From the NCBI RefSeq assembly GCF_001659605.2, contig NC_035168.2, positions 5,016,058 to 5,080,057 of the forward strand: a stretch of 64,000 nucleotides of DNA. The letters are read 5' to 3'. A program made the translations under genes and the position numbers. This stretch comes from Manihot esculenta (lineage: Eukaryota > Streptophyta > Magnoliopsida > Malpighiales > Euphorbiaceae). Shown here one piece after another: positions 55,373 through 64,000 of this stretch (the first letter of the stretch is position 1; each line of letters starts with the position of its first letter). Below the pieces are notes generated by a model that did not search any database, was not told where the DNA came from, and saw only the letters and a list, made by a program, of their open reading frames with translations.

Positions 55373-57980
55373 AATAAAATTATTTAAATTAAAAAATAAT
55401 AATTAAAAAATGTATTAAAATATATTTTTACACTTCTCTATAAAAATAAAAATAAAATAAAAAAAAGGGAGATTTTGAGACTCCCCTTCCTTCCATCTCT
55501 TTTCTTTCTTATCTTTCTCTTTTCTTCCTTTCCTTTTCGCAATTCTATTCAAAATTTTATCATAAAAATTTTGAAATTTCTTAAATCTAACTTCAACATC
55601 ATAGAATTTTCATTGAGAGTATTTCCATAGATCTTGACCTTTTTTTATATTTTACAAACTACTATTCTCAAATAGTGTATTGTAAGACTCATTTGATAAA
55701 ATAAAAATAAAAATATTCATCATAATATAAAAAAAGATATTTCATACAATCATGATATATTAATTAATGATAGTGATTCTATATAAAATTTGTCATAATC
55801 AATAATTTAATACAATTATTATACATATAATTGTCGTTTTGTAAAATTTGTTCTTTAAGTCAAGTAAGTTATAACTTTGCATAAACTAGGTAATAAAATT
55901 ATTTTTTCCAAATGATTTATTAGATAAAGATAAAAATTTTTTCTTAATATTTTTTTTCCTCATCTCCATTAGGGTTTGATTTTATTATAGATAATCATGA
56001 TCCATTTTCGACTGGAAATTAGTGGTTTATTCCATGTGGATGGACGGTCTTGTATCGGATCCCTGAAAGTGAGGTTGATTGTGATTTTGGATTTTTTTAA
56101 TTTAATTTCAATTTTAATTTGCGGACAACTTTGATTTTAATTTTAATTCAATTTGAATTGAGTTAATTTTAATAGTTAATGTTTTTTTTAATATTTTCAT
56201 TTTTTTAATAAAATAAGCCTTTTCAAATTCAGTGAAATTCGAATTTCAATTTAATTCAATTTAAAATTAAATAAACATTCATAGATTCGATAAATCTCCT
56301 TAAATTTTTTTATATTGCATGTATATTGTTGGTGTGACAGTTTCATACTAAATTATAAACTGAATCATTATAAATAAATTTAAGTTAATTTTATTGAGAC
56401 TTCAAAAAAAAAGTTAATTTTATTGATTTATATTTTTTATACATTAATAAATTTTATACTATTTTACTCTATAACAATTTTTAATGTAATGATTTTGCAT
56501 CGTAAAAAAAATATAATATAAAGAGAGAAACCATGTTAAATTATTAAAAGAATTCAAAACTTAAATTCCAAATTTTTTCATGATTCTCGTAATAGTCCTA
56601 AAGTCCCAACATGAGGCAACTATGGCTCGTAGGCCAGTCCAACAGATGACTATGGCACTTCTAGAAAGGAAATCAAATTAAATTAAGGAAAAAAAAAAAT
56701 CAAAATGGATAAAATTTCTTTGAAGTGATATATGGTAAAGTGTAACATCACCCTCCTTGAAAATGCAAGTGCTGCCCATCTAGAAGACCACCATTTCAAA
56801 TAAAACAAACCAAATTTCCATATTTTCTCCTTATTGTTTCTTTAAAAATTGATCTATAGCAAGTCGTGAAGAAATAAAATAGAATATAATAATAAAGTAA
56901 AATTATTTTTTTTTTAAGTTGTATTAAAATTTAGGTCTATAAATATTTTTAATGATTTGAGATACTGAAAGACCTATGATTTAGGTGTGTCAGGAATAAA
57001 CTCCTCTAAGATGGTTCACGCTAACCGTCATCCTATTATAGTGCCACATGTCCTCTATAGTCAGACGGTCATTTAATTCCTTTTTGACGCTTGTACTAAT
57101 AGGATCACGATATAAATGGACCTACTCTCCTATTTTTTTATCACGTCAGATAAGTTGAATTCCCCTCCGATGAGCTCGATTGTGAACTAGATTTCGTGCT
57201 AATGAAATCAATTTGCATAATGGACTCTGATTAGTTTTGGACTCGTCTCTCCTACTAAGACTCCCTTGTGTGGCCGGGATGCCAATAATTCAGTGGTCAT
57301 CGATTTTAAATTTTTAAAGTATGATTATTTATTTTTTATTTATTTTTTTGTTAAACTAAAAATCACATATACCATCATTAAAAATAGTCTATGTTTTTTA
57401 AAGTTAAATAAAGTCAAAGCATAGGAATAGTTTATTTTTGCAAAATAGAAAATTATATGTGTGAATTTGAATATAGTTTTTTAAGATTTAATTTAAACTA
57501 AATATTAATAATAATAATTTTATTTTTTAATAAAAATTAATATAAATAAATATAAATTAAAAAATTAATAAAAAAAAATAATTAATTTTGCATTCCATGC
57601 TCATGATAAGTTGTAATTATTAATGAAACCATAATTTAATAAAAATAGTTAATCCTTTGTATAATTTTATTTGTTTAAGATTTTTGCACTCAGTGATTAA
57701 AAAAGTAATTAAAATAATTAATTTTATTAAAAATACTCTTCAATTTAATTAAATTACTTTTTATCTCACTTAATTACATCAATATCTAAAATTATTCTCC
57801 ATCAATTTATTATTAGAAAACGCAGAATATTTAAGAAGGTGAAGAAATGATAGAATAAACTTTAGAAAATTGTAAACCATTTTATTGTATTTAATAAAAT
57901 AAGAATAAAATAAAAAATAATATTCATTAATTTTCTCAAAATAATTTATAATTTAAATAAAATAACATTTAAAAAGTAAT
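55373..57980. other. AT-rich intergenic DNA, no gene seen
   Basis: Mostly A/T tracts. 56080-56290 has the texture of the decayed hAT-like repeats. 57000-57300 is a distinctly less AT-rich island containing CACGTCAG and GCCACATGTCC; it looks like a fragment of an LTR promoter region rather than a gene, but I cannot prove it. Confidence 0.4.
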
Positions 57981-59730
57981 AATTATATATTTTTTAGTGA
58001 ATCAAATTTTAATTTAATCAATATATTATTAATTTTTTTGAAACACTCTAAATATTAATATAATTTAAAAATGTTAGCTAATTAGTATTGTACAAAGAGA
58101 GTTAAAAGAATAATTTAAAAAATATATATTTTAAAAATATTTTATTATTTTTAATTTTTTCAATTGAATTATGTTAAATATTATTTTAAAATATTTTTAA
58201 TATTTTATAATTAATATATTTAATAAGATTATTTTTTAACAATAATTTTAAAAATAATATGAGTATATTTGATAATTTTTTTTAAAAAAATCGATAATAA
58301 TTTAAGTCAAAATAAATTATTTTTATGAAATATTTAATAAAAATGAAAGAATGAATAATAATATAATAATAATTTTTAAATATATTTAATAGTGAAAAAT
58401 ATAATTTAATAATTTTATGAGTTTTTAATTATATAAATAATGGTAGGTATATTTAATCAAATTAAAAATATAAAATTTAATTAATAAAAATAAAAGTATA
58501 AAGTAAAATTATAATAAAAGTAAAGTATATAATTTTTTATTAATTTTAAATTTTAATATATGAATAATATGATAATTTTATTAATTTTTAATAATATAAA
58601 TAACGATTTAATACATTTAAAGTAATTTTTGAAAAATTAAAATTTAATCAGTAAAAAAATATAGTATATAATTATAATAAAATAAAAAGCATATGACAAT
58701 TAACTCTTAAAAAACAATGAAAGAAACAAAAATTTTAATCAAAAGATAATCAATTATTAAAATGACTTTGTATTTAAAAAATAAATCATTCCCCAAATTT
58801 GAGATATGGTCGTCGTTTGAAACAGAAAATACAAAAAGAACGAATAAATTTATAATATTATGAAAAGGTGGCCGTTAAAATAAATTATTGATTATTTATT
58901 AAATTTTTAAAATATTAATAATAAAATTATTAATTATTTATTAATAAAAATTATAATTATAATTTTATTTTTTTTATAATATATTAAAAATAATTAATTC
59001 AAATTCAACAAATAAAAATTATATATACGGAGAATAAAATGAATTGACATTAAAAATTCATTGTTTTAACTATCAGGTAAATAAATAATAAAATTTCAAA
59101 AAAAAAAAAGATTTGATTAAAAATCGAATTAAAGCTAAGTAATGAAATAAAGCGAGGAAATACAACTAAGATAAAATCAATGAATTTAATTAAAAAATAT
59201 ATATATAAATAAATTTCAATTAAAAAATAAGAATTATTTCAATAAAAAATTTGATATAAATATAATAATAAATTATTATTAATTTTAATAAATTATTTTT
59301 TTAATTATGAAAGATGTGTCTCACAACTAACAAATTTTTATTTATGCGTAAATTAATAAAAAAATTTACTAATTAATAGTCATTTAATTAAGATTATTTA
59401 CATTTAATTCGAATTTAATTGAGTGAAATTTCAATTTGTTTCAAATTAAGAAAAATTTTAATAAATTAAATTTAACCTCATTAAAATTTGATTCAAATCG
59501 GTTAATTTACGCCCAAATTTTTTGTCAAACATGTCGATTAGTATTTATTAATTACTTATAAACACTTTAACTAAATTCACACAATTACTTAAATTTAAAA
59601 CTTTTTTATAAATTTAAAAAATAACTTATAAATGCTAAATACCTATAAGTTAATTTTCATAAATATATTAGTTCATTTTTCATTTATATTTATTTTTAAG
59701 TTGTTATTTTAATAACAAAATATTAATATT
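57981..59730. repeat. 1.75-kb direct repeat, copy 1
   Basis: Starts AATTATATATTTTTTAGTGA and ends near AACAAAATATTAATATTT. Long stretches match copy 2 at 60325-62150 in the same order and orientation, for example AAACACTCTAAATATTAATA, GAAAGAATGAATAATAAT and CTATAAGTTAATTTTCATAA. It has roughly 450 bp (59090-59530) that copy 2 lacks, and it lacks the MITE present in copy 2. Non-coding. Confidence 0.75.
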
Positions 59731-60324
59731 TCTAATATTTTAAAATTTAATTAAAATATTTCAAAAGGTCTAATTTTTTTATATTATTAAAAATAATATA
59801 TTATTATAATTAATCGATTTAATTTTTTTAATTAAAATCAAACAAAATTAAAATAATTAAAATTTTTAAAATTGAATATTAAATTAAATTAAAATAAATA
59901 AAAAATCGAATCAAAATTTTAAATTAATTCAATTCTATCGATTTTTTTATTTATTATCAATATAAAAATTATTTTTCTTGTGTGGTAAATATATTTTATG
60001 AATTTTTAATTTTATTTTATAGAATTTAAAATATTTAAAAAAATTTAATTTTATTATAATTATATACTGTAGTATTATTTTAATCAATTAAATTTTTATT
60101 TTTTAAAATTATTTCAATTACACCTATAGTTATTTATATTATTAAAAATTAATAAAATTATCACATTGCTTAATACGTATCACCATATCAATATAACATA
60201 TCAGTAAATTTTAATGTAAAATTAATAATAATTTAAAATTTTGGAGTAAAATTATAATAAAATTATAAATATAAAATTTTTTTTAAGAGATAAGAATGGA
60301 GACTCAAATCCATGACTTCACATG

Positions 60325-62150
60325 AATTATATATTTTGTTAGTGAATTAAATTTTAATTTAATTAATATATTATTAATTTTTTAAAAAACACTCTAAATA
60401 TTAATATAATTTAGAAAAAATAGCTAATTAGTATTATAATTAAAAGGTGAGTATTCGGTCGGTTCGATTCAAAATCGAACCGAACCGAATAAACTGAAAA
60501 CTGAAATTTTAATATTTATAAAAATCAAACCGAATCGATTTTGATTAAAAACCGAATCATTCTGATTCGATTCGATTTGATCGGTTTCGATTTTTAATAA
60601 ATTTTTTATTTTTTATACTTTATTTTTAGTATTTTAAAATTTAATTAAAATATTTTAATATTAATATGATTAAATTTTTCTATATTATTGAAAATAACAT
60701 ATTATTATCACTAATCGGTTTGATTTAGTTTTTTTGATTTTTTTTTATCAAAATCGAACAAAACCGAAATAACCGAAATTTTTGAAATTAAAAACCAAAC
60801 TGAATCAAATTAAATAAAAAATTGAACTGAATTTTCAAATTAATTCAGTTCGATCGATTTTTTCGATTTGAATCGAATACTGCCCACCCCTAATAATTAG
60901 AGAGTTAAAAGAATAATTTAAAAAAAATATCTTAAAAAATTATTTTATTATTTTTAATCGAATCATATTAAATATTATTTAAAATTATTTTATAATATTT
61001 CATAATTAATATATTTAATATGATTATTTTTGTAATAATCATTTTAAAAATAATATTAAATAATAAATATATTCGACAAATTTTAAAGAATTAATCGATA
61101 ATAATTTTAATTAAAATAAAATAAAAATAATTTTTTATAAAATTATTGATAAAATGAAAGAATGAATAATAATTTTTTAAATACTTTTAATAATAAAAAA
61201 ATAATTTTATAATTTTATAAATTTTCATGGTAAAATATATTTAGTTAAATATTAAAAGAATATAATTTAATTGATAAAAAATATAAATAAAAATAAAATT
61301 ATAATAAAAATAAAATACATAAATATTTTGATGATTAATTTTAAATTTTATTACCATAATAATATAATATTGATATATATGACAAAATATTGATGTGCGA
61401 AAAGCATAATAATTTTATTAATTTCTAATAATATAAATAATGGTTTAATATATTTAAAATAATTTTTTAAAAAATAAATTTTAATTATTAAAAAAATGTA
61501 GTGTATAATTGCAATAAAATGTATGTCAATTAACTCTTGAAAAATTATGAAAGAAAAAATTTTTTATTCAAAAGATAATAAATTATTAGATTGACTTTGT
61601 AATTTCAAAAATGAAAATCATGTCCGAATTTGAGATATGATTCGCGTTGGGACAGAAAAAACAAAATAAAAAAATTATGATTCGCATTGGGACAAAAGAT
61701 GAAAAAAAATATGATTATCGATTAGGGAAAAAGTAGTTGTTAAAATAAATTATTTATTATTTATTAAATATTTTAAATATTAATAATAAAATTATTGATT
61801 ATTTATTTTTAAAAAATTATAATTATAATTTATTTTTTATAATATATTAAAAATAATTATTTAAATTTAATAAATGAAAATTATATATAGTGTGAATAGC
61901 ATTCGATTCAATGAGAATTAACACTAAAAGTTTTATTTTTTAAATAAAGAAAATAAATAAGTAATTATTAATTACTTATAAATATTTTAACTAAATTCAC
62001 ACAATTACTTAAATTTAAATTTTTTTATATTTTATAAAATAACTTATAAATGCTAAATACCTATAAGTTAATTTTCATAAATATATTAGTTCATTTTTCA
62101 TTTATAATTATTTTTAAGTTGCTATTTAAATAATAAAATATTAATATTTT
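60325..62150. repeat. 1.8-kb direct repeat, copy 2, interrupted by a MITE
   Basis: See copy 1. The match stops at 60443, resumes at about 60893, and continues to about 62150. A further internal duplication, ATGATTCGC(G/A)TTGGGACA, is present at 61638 and 61678. Non-coding. Confidence 0.75.
60443..60892. mobile_element. hAT-like MITE
   Basis: 450 bp beginning AAAGGTGAGTATTCGGTCGG and ending GAATACTGCCCACCCCTA. The termini are inverted copies around AGG(GG)TG.G..GTATTCG. ATAATTA flanks both sides (60436-60442 and 60893-60899), extending to 8 bp with one mismatch, as expected for hAT. The empty site is visible at about 58090 in copy 1 of the direct repeat. No coding capacity. Confidence 0.75.
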
Positions 62151-62859
62151 TATTGAAATTAAACTAAAAGTAGGGAAGGATGAAATAAAAACCAAAGAAG
62201 CAAGGGCTTAAATCAAGAGAGAAGTGAATGAAGAGATTTGAACAGAGAAAACATGAAAATTTTGTGGATATTTTGTGTTCCTGATCTCTTTATTTTCTTC
62301 ATTTCTCAGTTCCAAGAAATGGGGAGAAAACAAAAACCAAATCAAAATTGATAAACAATTTACATAAAACACAAAAAAAATTTCAAGAGAAAGGAAGGAA
62401 AAGAGGTTAGGAGGGCATTCTCTGGAAAAGAGGTTTGACCTCTCTTTCTCTCTCTTCCTTCTCTTTCAGCCCTTTTGAATTCTTCTAATTCATCTTCTTC
62501 ATAATCTTGCCTCTTGTCTTGTAAATTCCTATTCTCATCCTTATTTTTCCTTCTTCTCATAAATATCCTCTCCGATTCTCTTCCCTTCTTTGATTTTTCT
62601 CAAACTATAATTTCCTGAAAGTCAACTTCTTCATTTTCTATTAAAAGTGGCTGTTGTTTGGTCATTTGTAGCTGGATCTTGGATCTTATTTGGCAATTAG
62701 AAATACCCACTTGTTGTTTTTCTCAAAGCGTCAGATTTCCAAGTTTTTTTTTTAATAATCCGAATCCATTTTCTCTGCAAATCCAATTATTCTTCTCACC
62801 GAGAACCACAGTTTTTTTTTTTTTTTTGTCAAATTTATATCTGTTGTAATTTCTGATTC

Positions 62860-63363
62860 ATGGGTAATTGTTGTGTTACCCCATCAACAGCCGCAGGTCA
62901 CGAGAATAAGAAGAACAACAAGAAACAAAACCCATTTGCTATCGATTATGGCGTCAATAATGGAGTCCAGCACAGGCTAACCGTCTTAAAAGACCCAACA
63001 GGACGAGAAATCGAGCAAAGATATGAGCTAGGCCAAGAGCTAGGTAGGGGTGAATTTGGGATCACATATTTATGTACGGACAAGGAGACTGGCGATACTT
63101 TCGCCTGCAAATCAATCTCTAAGAAGAAGCTAAGAACAGCGGTGGATATTGAAGATGTCAGGAGAGAAGTGCAGATCATGAGACATTTGCCTAAGCATCC
63201 TAATATTGTGAGTTTGAAGGATACGTATGAGGATGATAACGCTGTGCATCTGGTGATGGAATTGTGCGAGGGTGGAGAGTTGTTTGATAGGATTGTGGCT
63301 AGAGGGCATTACACTGAGAGAGCTGCTGCTGCGGTTACAAAGACCATTGTGGAGGTTGTTCAG
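62860..63363 (+). CDS. CPK: Calcium-dependent protein kinase (CDPK), exon 1, truncated by the window
   Basis: The first exon encodes 168 residues, ending EVVQ at donor CAG|GTAAGA. MGNCC at the N-terminus gives Gly2 for myristoylation and Cys4/Cys5 for palmitoylation, so membrane anchoring is expected. After a variable basic segment the kinase domain begins at about residue 55: glycine loop LGRGEFG (61-67), ATP-binding Lys84 in ACKSI, helix-C Glu103 in RREVQIM, hinge region VMELCEGG (132-139). The catalytic loop, activation segment, autoinhibitory junction and EF hands must lie right of the window. LKDPTGREI before the kinase domain and [15 protein letters not shown] suggest a group III CDPK (CPK7/8/32-like). 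The exon break after EVVQ is the usual first CDPK splice position. The leader upstream is pyrimidine-rich, including a T tract at 62812-62827. Confidence 0.95.
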
Positions 63364-64000
63364 GTAAGAAACTTTCTTTCTTTCTTTCTTCTCTAAAATT
63401 TTGTGATTGGATCTTTTGTTTATTTCAAATTTCAATGTTTGATTTTTTATGGGTATTGGCCAAACGAGAGAGAAAATTACCTACTGCTGGGGATCCAGTT
63501 GGATGCTATATTTATTTTCATAAAAGATGATGTTTTGCTCTTCCTGAGTGCAGGGATCTGGGACCAATCCACTAATTCAATTGATAAACGTCTGATGATT
63601 TTAAAGTGATTAATAAATAATATCTGATTGAGTTAACTTCCTGTTTTTGAAGAATATACATTGCACACGCAGATGATGATTCAGAATTTTGACTTTTCTT
63701 TTATGGATTCCCTTTTTTCAGATTTCCCCTTTTTCAATTTCCCCTTTCTTTTTGTGCTATTCTCCTATTACCTTTATTTCTATTTTCCTCTTCTAAGTGT
63801 CTTTTTGTTACAATTAAAGTTTTGTTACTTTAGATTCTGCCTGTTGACAATATCAAATATCTCCTCCGTCACTCTTGCAATATCTATTAGAGATTTACTA
63901 GAATTCTGAAAAGTTGTTGAGTTTGCTGTTTACTTTCTTGATAATAAGTTCTATATAGTCGTATATCCATTAGAGTGGTGGCTAGCAGGGGGTTGATTTC
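63364..64000 (+). other. CDPK intron 1, partial
   Basis: Starts GTAAGAAAC and is T-rich, with pyrimidine tracts typical of plant introns. Open frames here are short and carry no kinase motifs, so exon 2 begins beyond the right edge. Confidence 0.85.

Noticed and set aside
62658..62849. 63-codon frame just upstream of the CDPK start
   Set aside because: It begins with TTG, is Phe-rich because of the pyrimidine-rich leader, and lacks any motif.
1..64000. CRISPR arrays, bacterial operons, rRNA and tRNA genes
   Set aside because: No array of regularly spaced repeats, no ribosomal RNA stretch and no convincing tRNA cloverleaf was seen. The only tRNA-related sites are retrotransposon primer binding sites.

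Overview
This is nuclear DNA from a plant, almost certainly a eudicot. It has spliced genes with GT/AG introns, very AT-rich intergenic DNA, L1-type LINE and Ty1-copia/Ty3-gypsy remains, a plastid-targeted TypA GTPase, a remorin and a calcium-dependent protein kinase. The repeat style makes me think of Malpighiales/Euphorbiaceae, but that is an impression.

Layout. 1-14,690 is a nested transposon block. A decayed L1-type LINE (minus strand) is split by a 2,163-bp solo LTR (minus strand, 2151-4313, duplicated target ATTAT) and by a complete but non-autonomous Ty3-gypsy element (plus strand, 5502-12403, duplicated target TCTGT). The gypsy LTRs are 2,345 bp each and I found one difference between them; they carry a repeated TTCGGCCGCCGAA motif upstream of the TATA box. 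14,700-17,900 holds repeat debris and one dead gene fragment. 17,906-18,661 (minus) is an intact tRNA m7G46 methyltransferase. 19,750-26,200 is gene-free and AT-rich. 26,292-27,765 (plus) is a two-exon remorin. 29,340-30,168 (minus) is a dead PPR gene.

30,562-50,555 (plus) is a 14-exon gene for chloroplast TypA/BipA GTPase (SVR3-like). I could assemble all 14 exons in frame to 678 residues. Its 9.1-kb intron 10 holds a decayed Ty1-copia element, itself invaded by two 308-bp TRIM retrotransposons, plus a diverged TRIM LTR and a Tourist-like MITE. Intron 6 holds another AT-rich repeat of about 1.2 kb.

50,600-62,150 is repeat-rich: palindromic GAGCTC repeats, a short Tat-like gypsy derivative with only gag, and two direct copies of a 1.75-kb AT-rich sequence. 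One of those copies has been interrupted by a hAT-like MITE, so its empty site is still visible in the other. 62,860 to the end (plus) is the first exon and part of intron 1 of a myristoylated CDPK, which runs off the right edge.

The host genes do not form a functional cluster: tRNA modification, membrane scaffold, plastid translation GTPase and calcium signalling are independent. The most unusual material is in the transposons: a recently inserted gypsy element that lacks a usable pol, its LTR motif array, and a degenerate copy of its own LTR-end/primer-binding junction embedded in the LTR.
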